A stretch of 64,000 nt of DNA from Ophioderma brevispina (GCA_023653785.1 JAMKCH010007151.1:1-64000), one strand, 5' to 3'; positions 23,400 through 35,399 are shown, numbered from the stretch's first letter. Numbers and translations are program-made. The notes: generated from the letters alone by a model not told the origin.

Positions 23400-24070
23400 C
23401 CCATGGCGTTCCTACTAATATTTTTGACTCGATATTCTTTGTTTACTCTCTCAACACGTATGTCACGTGTTCTGTTACTATTAAAGCCCGTTACTAAGCC
23501 CACGTCGCGCCAAATTGCTGTTAAAAACTTCGGTAATGTTGTGCCGAAAACACCCGGGTGGTGCCGAAATACCGGGGTGCCGAACTTCCCTCCTCTCGGA
23601 ACTGCCGAAGTATCGGGCCATTGGCAGAGGAGAGGGAAGTGGAAAATAACGTGCATTTGATAGAAGTGCATCCGTTGTTCGGCATTTATTAGTGATTTTA
23701 TGGACAAACTTCAATGAAACTCATTAAAAATCAGGCTTCTTTTGGCATTTTAAAAACAAGGCATGTATGTAAAAAGTAGGGGGGGGGGGTGGAAAAACCG
23801 GGGGGGGGGAATAAGATCTTGTTGTAAAGCCAAAAGAATCCACATAAACCCTAATGAAGATGAGTTCCCGCGTCCATTTTTAGCTTGTTAGCTGAATCGG
23901 AAACAATGTATACGTATATGCATTGGTATACATAAGGCTCCCATTGTTAAGGTCCCCTTTATTGAAGGGAGGGCAACACAGGTTCGGTTTAGTTAGGGTC
24001 AAGTTTAGGGTTTAAGATTATGGTTAGGGCAAATTCATTGGGTTAGGATTATGGATTAGTTTAGGGATAG
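23400..24070 (+). repeat. Dispersed repeat family E, copy 1 (inverted relative to 34.8-35.4 kb)
   Basis: Blocks GTGCCGAAAACACCCGGGTG, AGAGGAGAGGGAAGTGGAAA, CTCATTAAAAATCAGGCTT, GAAACAATGTATACGT and a TTAGGG-type tail appear in the same order on the minus strand of 35,370 down to 34,790. The tail 23,990-24,070 is a degenerate telomere-like repeat (GGGTTAGGATTATGG type). Confidence 0.85.
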
Positions 24071-24205
24071 GGTACGCTAGGGCTACAAACATCTTGAGAT
24101 TAGACCTGGCCCCTTGTGATTTTCTACTTGACAAATTGGGGTTAGCCCCAAGCCTGTCCATAAGATCAATTGGGACGGGGACGGGGAGCCAGAAATCTAG
24201 AAAAA

Positions 24206-24248
<43 letters not shown>
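24206..24248 (+). repeat. Poly-C tract
   Basis: About 41 consecutive C bases following AGAAAAAAA. Confidence 0.95.
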
Positions 24249-24250
<2 letters not shown>

Positions 24251-25024
24251 GCGGGGGCTCCTGGTCCCTAAATTTTTTAAGGCAACCGGGAGCCGTTTGT
24301 TAGGGAACCAGGAGTTATTTAAAAAAAAAAAATATATATTATGCAAGTACAACAATGGGGTAAAGTCTCAAAATAGTATGAAAATACTTTGGAGACACCC
24401 ATGAGTGACTAACTCGCCCATTATTTCATAATGGTTCGTCCAACCTCGTTAATCCGGATTTGGCGAGACAGGACTCATCGAATATGCGACCCTGCTCCAA
24501 CACAGACTTAAAGTTTGACCCAAGCCAGTGGCAGTATGGATGTTGTATGTGGATAACATGATATCTTGATACACCCTTTCAGGTGTTACCATTCCCGAAA
24601 AAAAAAATACTTTTCTTAATTAAATGAAACTGTCGGCGCTTAAATTTAAGTTTTTATAGACCAAAGGGCGTGTTCCGATAGTCATTGGACCCCCCCCCCC
24701 CCCCATTTTTTTACTCAGATGTAGTATCAATTTTGAATCAGATGAAAGGCCCTATTTTTTCTACATTTTCTGGAAATTTGAGCCCAAATCAATTTCATTC
24801 CCAAGATAAAACAATTAAAACCACAGTTTAGTGGTTTAACCATCAACATTAGCACAGTATTGAACAGGCCACTTGCAATATGCATTATTGCTTCACCATC
24901 AAAACCGCAGTTTAGTTCCCACGGTGACTTGATGGGCGTATGTGAAGTGCCAGGTTCTCTCATATCAAGTAGAAAACACAAAGGACCATAAATCGGAGAA
25001 CAGACCTTTAATACATTTCGTTAG

Positions 25025-25441
25025 GCCGGCGGTCACATAATGACGTGTTTGAAAAAATACGCATTTCAAGGAAAAACGCTTTTGAAGAGATCTTTAATTT
25101 GTTCTATATTGTTAATTTAAAACGTTTTTTCAATTAAAATCGCGGAAAAATCCAAAATAAGTTAAATTTCAATTATATTTCACTAATCAAATTCCAATGT
25201 ATTCGACATGCAAAAAAAAAATGTAAATAAATACGTCACTATGTGAAAACAACACAATAGCAATTCAACATGTAAATAATAAATACGGCGATCAAGATAC
25301 CGTCGTTTATGTGACGCCGCGTTTGCGCAAATACGTCACTATGTGAAAACGTCATCAAAATAGTAAATATCTACCGTCATCTATGCTATGGGCATGCGCA
25401 GGAATAGTTTTTTTTACAAAGACGTCGTTATGTGACGCGGG
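25025..25441. mobile_element. MITE-like element with TCACATAAYGACGT termini
   Basis: The left end CGGTCACATAATGACGT (25,029) is mirrored by GACGTCGTTATGTGACGCGG (25,421-25,440). Within it AAATACGTCACTATGTGAAAA occurs twice (about 25,228 and 25,330). It has no coding capacity. Confidence 0.6.
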
Positions 25442-25959
25442 ACATTTAATGTAGTAAAAAATAACTATATAACCAAAATTTCTCCAAAAAGCAAAAGTCA
25501 TCTTATGATGTGATTACAAACTAACGACCACCTCAAAAATTCCAATTGGATGTTATCCGAGCTTTCGGGGATGTTAAAATCTGAAATGCAAAAGTACGGT
25601 AAAACAATATTGATACAAATCTCTGGGAAGACAAGAGGAAGGGCCTGAGCGGAATTCGATGATGATACCACCCGCTATGGCCATACATATCTATGATCGC
25701 CGGAAGGAAATGGAACCAGGACCATGCCCGAAAGACAGAATGGTATTCGTTAGAGATATAACTTTAGAATTCTACGCTTTATAGGCAATCCTGGTTTCTT
25801 TTTCAAGTCTTAATTCGACAGTTTACTACAACCCATAATAACCCACTACACAACAACCAGTGGTGATATAGTGTGTAATAAAAATAGGAATTAATTCGAA
25901 ATTTATAATTTAAAATAAAATTGAGTCTTTCCCATAAAAAAAAAAAAATCCCGGCCGGG

Positions 25960-26560
25960 GTTTCAGGTATAAAGGTACAGGAGGATCCCAAAGTGATAGG
26001 TAGACGGTAGCTACCACCCCTTCTTTTGGGAGAAAATACCAACACGGACTGGTACGACGTAGGAATGTCACAGAAACCTGATTTGGTACAAAATATACCT
26101 ACTGATAGCAGGTCTTCCTCTATCCTTTATTGTTACCAAATGAGTACCAACACGCTAATATTACGAGTCAAATGACTATCATAAAGTTCGCATGTCAACA
26201 AAACTTGTCATTACCATGACCATGCAAAATAGGCGTAAATTACAATTAAATTGTCACCAAAGACGTTAGGATGCCGATTTCCATCCCAGTTTTTTAGAGT
26301 CTACAATGATGGTAAATGGCTAATTTTGATAATACCACACATAGCTTTAAAGTGGTATAATAAATGTTTGAGTCTGGAAAATTGCGAAAAAAAAATTCCA
26401 TCTTATATATGAGTCTTTTCGTTTTTGTCGTACCTATATGTCATAGTTGACATCATAATGACAATATTGGCACATATTTTTGATCTCAATGAAAAAGGAA
26501 ACTCTAAGCATCCTGGGTACAAGGACAAATGTCACATAGGGAAAATCCAGGGTGGTAACT
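25960..26560 (+). mobile_element. MITE-like element family B, copy 2
   Basis: It starts near GGAGGATCCCAAAGTGATAGG (diverged terminus), then TGATTTGGTACAAAAT, AATGAGTACCAACACGCTAAT, CGCATGTCAACAAAACT, GTTTGAGTCTGGAAAATTGCG and GAAACTCTAAGC follow in the family order. The two ends contain related inverted segments. More diverged than copy 3. Confidence 0.65.
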
Positions 26561-26659
26561 GTTGTTTTAGAAAAATGGCTCAGGTAAAGAGGTTTCATTT
26601 TGAAACATCAGAAAATAGCACTTTAATTAAAAAGGCGCTAAGTGCGACGATTTTATAAT

Positions 26660-28410
26660 CTTTTTGGCTATAAATAAACTGGGATTTTAATTGAAAAAAA
26701 AACAGAGAGTGCAGGGCTCAAAGTACTTGGCAAGGTTTTTGAGGCTAGTAAATCTTTCAGTTTACTCTTTGTAGACAACCAGGGTTGCTTAAAAGCGTTG
26801 TGGCCAATGGAATACAATAATATTGATACATGTCCATTACCTTTTGCTTATACAGCCTTCCACGTAAACGTCCATGGTGAACCTTTGACGGTCAACATTA
26901 GGTCCCATGTATTTTTTTTTGGCACGATTGTTTTAGCTAAAGGTTCAACGCTACAAAATGTCTCTGTACTTAAATGATCTATTATATACAGAGATTCTGA
27001 ACATTCATCGGGGTGGCGACATAATTCTTTGTGTATCTAAGACCTGGTCTCTGGCCTGGTGAACGGCTGCATACTCCAAAACATTCCCATGGGTTCCACG
27101 CCTGAACAATAATATTAACAAAAAACAATAAAACGGTCTGGTATGGAATGAAGTTTAGAATAGAAGACCCGCAGGACTTCCGACGAAAGAGAGAGAGAAG
27201 ACAGAGAGACAGACCACAGACGAACAGAGGACCGAGATCTAAAACTATCAATTAATCCGAACGGGTTCCCATCAGGTCCAACCTTTTAGAAAATATCAAG
27301 CTTTCATCTGGACAAAGTAAACTACACACATAAGCAAGACATCCCGTCAGTTGCCTTCTGTGGCGTAACAAGAGTTTGTCACTGAAGACTACCACTATAT
27401 ACCTCTGTCAACAGAGAACAAACAGACCTACCTTTTCTGCTAAAATGCTCCAAATAAAAAAGCTTGGTTTTCCCCGATCAACGGGTGTATTTTACGTGAT
27501 ACGTTGATTACCGTAGACTTCGTATGGCGGTTTATACTTTGGTCAAATTTCATCAAAACTATCTCGACACCAAAACACCGTGGTCTTTCAGCCTTTCGGT
27601 GGATGTTTTCACTTTTAAAATGGTTCACTTTAAAACTAAACTTGAAAGGACATCTTTTTATGAGAGTGAATGAGCTTAAGTAACGTTTTCTCTCCAAATG
27701 TTCCTTCTAATTGGTTATTTGCCCAGGCTTTTAGGTTTTGTTATCAGTTAGGTAGGCTAGAGACTCCTGCGCCTAGAGGTGGGCCCCGACTGTGATACTA
27801 CCTTAACTGATTTAGTATGAGTGGCAAATGGTCACATTCTGAACTCTTTCTTTCCTTTGTTAACACTTGCCATGGTAAAATAATTTTATATTTAGTTTAT
27901 ATTGCATTTAAATTAAGTGATTAAAGTACGAATATGATTTGAGTGTGTGTGATTATTGTACAGTGGCATATATCGTCATGGGTTCTGCATACTGTCGAAT
28001 CAGCATAAAGGATAGTTCTGAGAAAACGGCCGTTTGAAAGTTTGAGTTACTTATTCATGCGTGTAATAAATGAAATAAAAGGAATGGCTCTTTTAAGTGG
28101 TGTATGTAAAGACAGGATGGTTAATAACTGACGACAGTATAAACTACCAAGAAACATCTGTTTTTCTTATTCACAAATGGCCTATGACATGTGATTTTTT
28201 GACAGTTGGTACATGCAAAGCCCAAATGTTTGATTCGCTGTGCCTTCTGAGGGTCGAATACGTATTCGACCTGCATGAACCCAGTTGATTTTAATGTTGG
28301 TATGGTGAGATTACTATAGCTACGGTTGTCCTATTTAAAAATGATGTGACTGCCGATGATGCCACGTATGATAAGAATAACGAGTGCGGTGATGATTTAG
28401 GTGCAATAAC
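26660..28410. other. No recognisable gene
   Basis: Frames at 26,982-27,251 and 27,440-27,697 (minus) were examined. Neither shows a domain, and their starts have no supporting context. A short GA-rich stretch lies at 27,187-27,210. Confidence 0.4.
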
Positions 28411-28424
28411 GAGCTAAGAATAAC

Positions 28425-28615
28425 GATTGCGGTGATGATGGTGCAATAACGATGAAATAAGTTTTTTCTTGAAAACATCGAGCTTGACGACGATGATGAT
28501 GCTAATGATCGATGATGATGGTGACGATGATGCTGAATGATGATGATGATGATGATGATTTGATGATGATGGTGATGATGATGATGATGATGATGACGAC
28601 GCGGACGACGACCGA
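28425..28615 (+). repeat. (GAT)n microsatellite
   Basis: GATGATGATG units with few interruptions. The serine/histidine-rich frames here come from the repeat. Confidence 0.95.
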
Positions 28616-28619
28616 TGAG

Positions 28620-29560
28620 GTCTATTGCATTGGTTTATGCTAACAAAAAGTGCAAATTTGGATACACGACTTACATAAGCGGTTTTTAAAATGGGAAACA
28701 TTCACTGTTGATGATCGTTTGTGTGTAAACAATATAGCGCAGGGACTGACCACTGAGACCAACGGAATTAAGAAAATTACAACCTCTTACAAATTGGCTC
28801 CTTTAAAATTCAATATCTTAATTAGCGCCAATATGTTTTAATCTTTTTTTGCAGGAAAAAAAACATGAATTTCAGGTTTGTATGTAAATACGTTAGAGGA
28901 CACACAAACATTGTAGTGCAGGTTATATAAAAATTAACAAATAATATGATTTTGCAAACACACAATTAAAATCTTGGCTAAACTGTTCAAAAATGGAGTT
29001 CGGAAAAATATTTAAATGTAAACTGATGTTTATAACTCAAAAAGGTTTTTTGGGGATAAAAAGTGTCTATACAACTTTAGACAAACCATATTTTCTCGTT
29101 TTCTTAAATTTCAAATTACATATATAGTTTGCACAAAATCTTTAAAGTAATGTACACGCTTAAAATTAACCAAACTTGAAACGAATTAACAGTTAAATGG
29201 TCAATATAATCAACTGTAAAATCTACATAATCTAAACCATTTAGAGGCCCACGCTTATACAAACAACTTTTTTAATGATGTATTCTTAGTAATTTAGTTT
29301 GCGGAATATCCAAGTTAACATCAAAGAAAACAAACTTATTCCACAATATTACCACTTTGTAACACGTTTACTAAGGGGTGGGGTGGTAAACACCCCGATA
29401 ATTCAATATTATAAAACAAAGTATTCGCTGTTTGTACCCAGTTGGATAGCTTTGGTTTTTTTTTCCTCCTTTTCTATTGCTGCCACATAACCTATTATGG
29501 CGTCACAATGACTTCAAAGTCCACAGTTGCAAATTGGTTCATTTCCACAAGTTAAGATGA
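28620..29560. other. AT-rich stretch without gene
   Basis: Nothing coding or repetitive was recognised on either strand. Confidence 0.4.
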
Positions 29561-29567
29561 AAGCAAA

Positions 29568-30498
29568 CAAACCTATAAAAATCATGCATTTGACTGGCGC
29601 TTGGACTCACTACATGTAGAACGTAAATAACTGGTGCCGTAAAAATACGAAACATTCCATTAACCTAAAATAGACGCGTAAAATCTCAGCTTCAACGTCT
29701 TTATTGTTGGTTTTTGACTTGTTTAAACAATCTTAAAAATTAAAACTTATTACAATCCTGTAACAAAATTTTCACGTTGTAGCTATGGGATCAGGCAATC
29801 GTTGTATTTACGTTACCACGTGGTTGTAAAAAGTTATATTTCATGCAAACAATTTTGAGAAAAAAAAGGCAATAAACAAAGGGGAAACGTGAAGAAAAAA
29901 CGATTTAAAAACTGGGCATTTATATATACAACGTTGTTTATATGTCAATGCAATTCTCATGTCACAATTACGTAATCATGAATAAACTTAATACATGTAC
30001 CTTATATAGATTCGAACCAGGGCCTAAAGATTACAAGTCCTAAACCTTATATACAGAATAGCAAATGCTAAAATTAAATATATATATGTGTGTGTAATAC
30101 TTTTTTTCAAATTAAACTAAATATAATACAAAAGGAGGAAAATAGTTTTTAAAAAAAGGTAAAATAAGATTTTGCATTTTTAATGACATTACTTACGATG
30201 TTATTTAACACATTTGATAGGTAAAACGATTTTCATAGTTCGTATTCTTACATTAAAGACAAGTAAGTTACAAAGAACGTAATATTATGGAAAATATAAT
30301 AACGCTCAGCGTATAAATACTACCTTTTTCAAAATGTGTAGTATTATTTTTTAGCCACTGTTTATTTACATTTTTCTGCTTCCATATTGTAATATTATGT
30401 TAGGTGTAGGTAAAAAAGCGTGAAGATTATTGAATAATTGGGGTTTACCGTAATTTAAAAGGTAAAGTCTGGTAAAATTAGGAACATATTTAACAGTG
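29568..30498 (+). mobile_element. MITE-like element carrying a tRNA-like module (family A, copy 4)
   Basis: Matches 7,980-8,964 from the AACCT/CATTTGACTGGC block to the right end ATATTTAACAGTG. The outermost left bases are lost or altered. The tRNA-like segment is at 30,001-30,050 on the minus strand and is shortened on its box-A side. Confidence 0.75.
30001..30050 (-). tRNA. Truncated tRNA-Thr(TGT)-like module inside MITE A
   Basis: The minus strand keeps ACTTGTAATC and the B box GGTTCGAATCT, but the box-A side is replaced after about 30,050. Not a functional tRNA. Confidence 0.4.
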
Positions 30499-30519
30499 CA
30501 CAGACACACGTCAGAGTAT

Positions 30520-31650
30520 AAAATGAAAAAAAAAGGAAATTTTGCATCAAAAAAGGTAGGAATATTGGATTTTCATGCGGGTTTTGGCCCCAAAAGATAT
30601 TGAAAATGACTAGTTTTTAATCAACATATAATTTTAGAGCCATACAGTGCACACTATTAAAACAAATGAACTAATAATTAAAGGGTGATGCAGTATCATT
30701 TATAGGCGAATAATGTGCCCGAGGTCGGAAAAACTAAATAATGGCTTTCATTATTTTTTATTTTTTTTTCCGCCGAGGATACATTATGAGCCCATAGATG
30801 TTACTACAAAACATTTATTTCTATTCTATTAACTAAAACAACTTGATTGTATTTTGTTTGTATAGGCTTTAAGGTAATATGCCTAATTTATGTGTATTTT
30901 GTATGCTGATGAATGAAAATAAATGATAAGAAAATGCATTAGCGGCTCATTATTGCAGAATAATGGGCAGTAAACTGACCAATCAGAATGCTGCATTTTC
31001 AATAATGGGTAGTATAGGTAATAACCCCGGTGACGGTGCTACCTTCACATTTGTTTCGCCAAAATGAGCAGAAGGATGTGAAATATGGAAGACTTAACGA
31101 AAGTTTTTAACGTTTTGGGCACCGGAGGAAAGTTTACCTGGGTGGTAACTCCTCCCCTTTGGTAATACGAGGGTTGATGTCGCTATGTCCCCAAAAGTGA
31201 TAAATTTGGTTTATTTGTACACATGTTAAGACTTCAAAACTTTGATAGTTCTTTTTCACGACGCACAGACCGTAGGTTTCAATAAGTACAAGTAATATAA
31301 TTAAAACACAAAAATTAAAATGTGAAATAACATAACCAATCCCACATGAAGAAAGGTAAATTTCACCGATTGCCTTAAATCTTGACAGACTGAAGTAGCA
31401 ATTTTTGTCCCACCGAATACGTATTCGTTCGCAATTTATATGTATGCTTTGAGATATTTGGACACGCAAAGCTATTGAATACGTATTCGATTGTTTGTGA
31501 AACCCGTTTTAAACAAATGGGTGTTATTCGACTGCGGCTATTTTGGTTAGGAGATGTAATTTAATTTTTATTTTTGGGTACAATTAAAGAGTAGATAAAA
31601 TGCAACCAGAATCAACTATTAACTCAATTTGACCAAAAAATCAGATTCGA
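30520..31650. other. AT-rich stretch with a fragment of family B, no gene
   Basis: GGTAGGAATATTGGATTTTC and CATGCGGGTTTTGG at 30,556-30,592 resemble an internal family B block. The sequence GGGTGGTAACTCCTCCCC at 31,140 resembles 32,370-32,400. No domain is seen in the 111-codon minus frame at 31,134-31,469. Confidence 0.4.
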
Positions 31651-31664
31651 TACTATGTCGTGAC

Positions 31665-32241
31665 CACCCCCCTGTGATTTTCGTTACTGAACACCCGATT
31701 CCTGTAAATTTGGTACCAAATGATAGCTTAGAGTTTCTTCTTTCCATTGGTACCAAAATAATAAGTACTAACATCCCCATTATGACGTCACCATGACGTC
31801 ATATGTTGAGGAAAGTACGAAAATACTGAATATAGGGTGGAAAATTGATATTTCGCAATTTCAGCGACTCAAACACCTTATTATAGCTCTAAAATGCTGT
31901 CATTATATAAAATTAGTAATTTCCCATCAAGTAGAGTCAAAAACCGCATGAAAGTCTGATTTTCCAAACCTTTTTGGCGAAAAATTGAATTTTTCACTGT
32001 GTGTGTCTATGGAAATGGCAGTTTTGCTGACATGCGAATTTTACGACGTCATTGTGACGTAATGCTATGCATGTTGGTACTCATTTTGGTATCAATGGAC
32101 AGAGGAGGACCATAGCTATCTATTGGTACCAAAATCAAGTGTCTGTGATGTTCCTGTGTTGTGTTAGGCATATTGGTACTTCTCTTCCGAAGGGGGGGGG
32201 TGCGGTTCCCCCCATCCATCATTTTGGGATCACCCTGTATC
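31665..32241 (-). mobile_element. MITE-like element family B, copy 3, with inverted subterminal arms
   Basis: The right end on the minus strand reads ATACAGGGTGATCCCAAAAT, a terminus style common among Tc1/mariner-type MITEs. Inner arms are inverted copies: TTTGGTACCAAATGATAGC with AGTACTAACATCCC (31,710-31,780) mirrors GGTACCAAAATCAAGTG with CATGTTGGTACTCATTTTG (32,068-32,140). No transposase. A TA dinucleotide borders the right end. Confidence 0.7.
31783..31801. promoter_or_regulatory. Two perfect CRE palindromes (TGACGTCA)
   Basis: TGACGTCA occurs at 31,783-31,790 and 31,794-31,801, with starts 11 bases apart. This is the consensus site for CREB/ATF bZIP factors. A diverged mirror pair (GACGTCATTGTGACGT) lies at 32,045-32,060 in the other arm of the same element. 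The sites are seen directly; use is unknown. Confidence 0.5.
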
Positions 32242-32249
32242 TTACCTAG

Positions 32250-32990
32250 ATACCCCGGTGGATGTTTGTTTTTTGATTAAAAGGAGCGGAACATGTCAAT
32301 TGACAATTACCTTAAATAATTTGGCACCAAAAAAGGGTTTTTTATCAAGCCGGGAAAAAACCTGAAGGTGGAGGGGTGGTAACCACCCCCCCCCCCCCCT
32401 TCGGTAGACGAGGGTTAAATAATATAACATATTTCTACCAGGATTATAATTCTAAAACACAGATTTTTAAAATAAAAATTAATGGACATAAATAAGACAT
32501 ATACAATCATACAAATTACACAAATTAAAAAAAAAATATCGTACCAATGTAATTCAAAATTCAATTGAGCTGGTTCCTATGGAATGGAAATGGTTGACTA
32601 ATAGAGATTTACTGCACAAAAGGGTCTGTTAGATTAATGAAAGTGATCATCTTGTTAAAGGACATTACTTAAAGCTGGTGTATTTTTTTATCAAGAATTC
32701 AATCACAAGACAGCACAATCAAATTACAAACAATAGTAATACTGAAAATGGAAAGTAATGTAATGTAATGTAATGTAATAATGTGAAAATGGAAAGTGTG
32801 TAATAATATACATTCCAAACTTTCAAAACAAGTGTTCAAGCACATTTTTGCGCCTTTAATGGTATACTGTTGTACCAGCGGCACCAAAAACGCAATGGAT
32901 ACAACTACACTAGAGTGGATTAAAAATTCTCATTTCATGGCATTCGTAATGCATAATCTTTCTGTGAGACAATACTTGCATACACTACAT
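32250..32990. other. Intron or flank, with a short (TAATG)n repeat
   Basis: A run of TAATG units lies at 32,758-32,780. The C-run at 32,384-32,399 is low complexity. If the neighbouring exon belongs to a live gene this is its downstream intron; I could not find the next exon. Confidence 0.45.
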
Positions 32991-32998
32991 CATATTAC

Positions 32999-33235
32999 CT
33001 GTAAAACTCCCGCCAAGGGAGCTGTTTTCGGAGAGTGAAAGTGTGCCCTTATCGTCTGCTCGGTAGTGTGCATGAGCCTCGAACCTCATGTCCAACTCAT
33101 CAAGCTGTGACCTAATCGTCACCTTAGACGCCGGTTCAAGCCCATCTAGAGTAATGGTTATCTTTTCATCCACGAGGGTCGATGGTGGGGTTGCTCGAAT
33201 AGATACCAACTTTCGCAATGCTGTGGAGATAGAAG
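32999..33235 (-). CDS. BAAT/acyl-CoA thioesterase family gene, single N-terminal exon
   Basis: The minus-strand exon encodes about 78 residues starting near SISTALRK. LVSIRATPPSTLVDE is followed by the ITITLDGLEP strand, VTIRSQLDE, FEAHAHYRADDKGTLSLSE and SSLGGSFTG. This is the N-terminal beta-sandwich (Pfam Bile_hydr_Trans type) of bile acid-CoA:amino acid N-acyltransferases and type I acyl-CoA thioesterases. Those enzymes cleave or transfer acyl groups from acyl-CoA in peroxisome, mitochondrion or cytosol. The acceptor CTCCCTTTTTACAG ends at 33,236 and the donor ACAG|GTAATA follows 32,999, giving phase-consistent ends. In the family the text continues with a V-x-P-M-G segment and then the alpha/beta-hydrolase domain with the Cys/Ser-Asp-His triad. 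Those exons were not found here. A GTG-initiated longer frame is rejected because it reads into the acceptor tract. Whether it is thioesterase or acyltransferase cannot be told from this exon. Confidence 0.88.
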
Positions 33236-33299
33236 CTGTAAAAAGGGAGAACGATTGACTTAGCACCGTACCAAGAATTACCTATGATGACCTCGAACG

Positions 33300-33870
33300 G
33301 CTATAAGCCAAACCCCGAAACTAATGACCGTATGTTAAGCTAACTATACATTTTGCAGTTTAAAAGATTAGACTTGTTTAAACCTCTCTAAAATTAAAAC
33401 TTTGCCGCCTCCCTCATGTTTCGCACGTTCCCCATTGTTAAATTTCTGGATTTCTGATACCTGATTTTGTGACGAATAAGAAGTTTGATAATACATTATT
33501 TCTGTTGCAACATTTTGTGTTCAACGATTCATATGCAAATGTTTTCTTGGAACATGCTTCTCATTTTATTGTTTAGTTATTTAAGAACACAAATCTCCCG
33601 GTCACCCCCCCCCCCCATGCAGCTCATAGCATATTTTATGTCTGTGCCTGCCTATATTGTTGTAAATGGATTATCCTTCTTTAAACCATGGACATGGCCA
33701 TAATATTTCTAATCAAGCTTTACAATGAATGAATCAAGGTTAATGGTGTTCTATATTTAACTGAAACTGTTAATCAGGTTACGAGCTCTCGATTACTAAC
33801 GATCACGGGCTATTGATAAAAGATGTTAAAACTCGTTACCTGGCCTCGTGCTTCCTGGGACTCGCACATG
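33300..33870. other. Upstream flank of the BAAT/ACOT exon, no gene seen
   Basis: No second exon of the gene was recognised on the minus strand. A short C-run lies at 33,605-33,616. Confidence 0.4.
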
Positions 33871-33874
33871 CTGC

Positions 33875-34065
33875 GCCGAAATCCCGGGCTATGCCGAAAC
33901 GCCCCGTCTTTCGGCAGATGACCTTGCTGTACGGCAGGGGTATCTGCCGAAACGCCCGGTGTTTCGGCAATAAGTCATGCCGAAAATGCGGGCTACGTCA
34001 TTACTCTGCCGAACGGCAAGGTTACTTGCCGAAACAATGGGTTATCCTAGTAGTTCGGCAAGTTA
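33875..34065. repeat. Fold-back array of TGCCGAAA/TTTCGGCA units
   Basis: About a dozen copies of TGCCGAA or its complement TTCGGCA alternate over 190 bp with CGCCCGG-like spacers. It can form many nested hairpins. Related motifs lie in family E (23.54 and 35.24 kb). Confidence 0.75.
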
Positions 34066-34099
34066 TTACAGCGTGCGGTTGTTGGATGTAATAAGTTCT

Positions 34100-34790
34100 T
34101 ATGTCAATTGGCTGTACGGATGACACGAAATAGGTATTCAGTTGACTCAGCTCGTACGACAGGCTAAGATTAAAATCTTAGCTTTAAAATCTAATTTTAC
34201 GGCCCGTTCATTATTTACAAGGGAGGGGGCCGCAGAAATTGAAAGATGTGTTTTGAAAATTGCATAACTCCCAATGTAAAGTTACATAGGCCCTATTGCA
34301 TAGACCCAATACACACAATTAGGTACATCATATGGTTTACTGCTATGCAGATAGTTGCTTGGTTTACTGAATAAACAAAAAAATTAAAATTACCCCCATA
34401 CCCGCCAACATTGAGAACCCAAAAATCAGAACCTGCCAACATTGAGAACCCCAAAATCCAAATGCATGTGTCGCAAACACCTCATCACGAAAGCCTTTAT
34501 GGGTGGTATCTATTTGTGATCAACTTTAAGGCCTCTATACAGGGGCAGAGTCTCCTGAAGTTACTGGGTTTCTGTATAGGATTTTAAGCTACAGGAAGAG
34601 CTTCAGGAGCCCAAAAAATATTTCAGGACTTTTCTGGCAATTATTTTAAGATTTTTTTTGCAACTTTGAAAGTTCAAAATAGGGATGGTTCCTATTAAAC
34701 AGGGAAGGTTGGCAGGTATGGACCCCCCCCCCCATCAGAAAAAGAAATAAAAGCACATAACCCTTATTTGTCAAGTAGAAAATCACATAA
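34100..34790. other. No recognisable gene
   Basis: The only structure is a short direct repeat, CCAACATTGAGAACCC, at 34,407 and 34,437. Confidence 0.4.
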
Positions 34791-35370
34791 GTCTAATCCC
34801 AATGTTTGTACTCACGCACCGGACCCTAATAACCAAACCCTAACCTAATTCCTAACCCTAATCCTAACCCTAGGTCCTATACGCCCTATAACCCCAACCC
34901 TAAACCTAAACCGTGTTGCAACCGGCCTAGTCAATAAATGGGACCCTTACAATCGGAGCCATATGTATATCAATGCATATAACGTATACATTGTTTCCGA
35001 ATTCGGTTATCTTGCTAAATAGACTCCATGAAGACCCCTTGCTAAACGTTTATGTGGGTGCTTTTGGCGTTACAAGATCGTATTTACGTCTACTATAACA
35101 TACTTGCTTGTTCCTAAATGTCAAAAGCCTGATTTTTAATGAGTTTCATAATAGAATTGTCCATAAAATCGCGAAAAATGCGTAAACACGTGCTCTACAC
35201 ATCAACAGCACGTTATTTTCCACTTCCCTTCTCCTCTGCCGAATGCCCCGGTACTTCGGCAGTTTTGAGAGGAGGGAACTTCGGCACCCGGGTATTTGTG
35301 CACCCGGGTGCTTTCGGCCACAAACACCACACAAGGACCATAGCGGTAAGACTTGGCCAACTGTGACCTG
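34790..35370 (-). repeat. Dispersed repeat family E, copy 2, with telomere-like tract
   Basis: Reverse complement of 23,400-24,070. The tract 34,815-34,915 contains CCTAACCCTAATCCTAACCC, a degenerate (CCCTAA)n stretch. Both copies end in this tract, so it is part of the repeat and not a chromosome end. Confidence 0.85.
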
Positions 35371-35399
35371 TTGCCAGTTTATTGTATGGCAGCACCAGC

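Noticed and set aside
23354..23714. 117-codon and 77-codon minus frames
   Set aside because: They lie within dispersed repeat E, and the matching copy at 35.2 kb has different frames, so there is no conserved protein.
28414..28701. Ser/His-rich 95-codon minus frame
   Set aside because: Translation of the (GAT)n microsatellite.
33236..33266. Extension of the BAAT/ACOT exon upstream to a GTG start
   Set aside because: The extra codons read through a pyrimidine tract and AG acceptor; GTG is not a usual animal start.
34815..34915. Possible true telomere
   Set aside because: The tract is short and degenerate and occurs in both copies of repeat family E, far from any sequence end.
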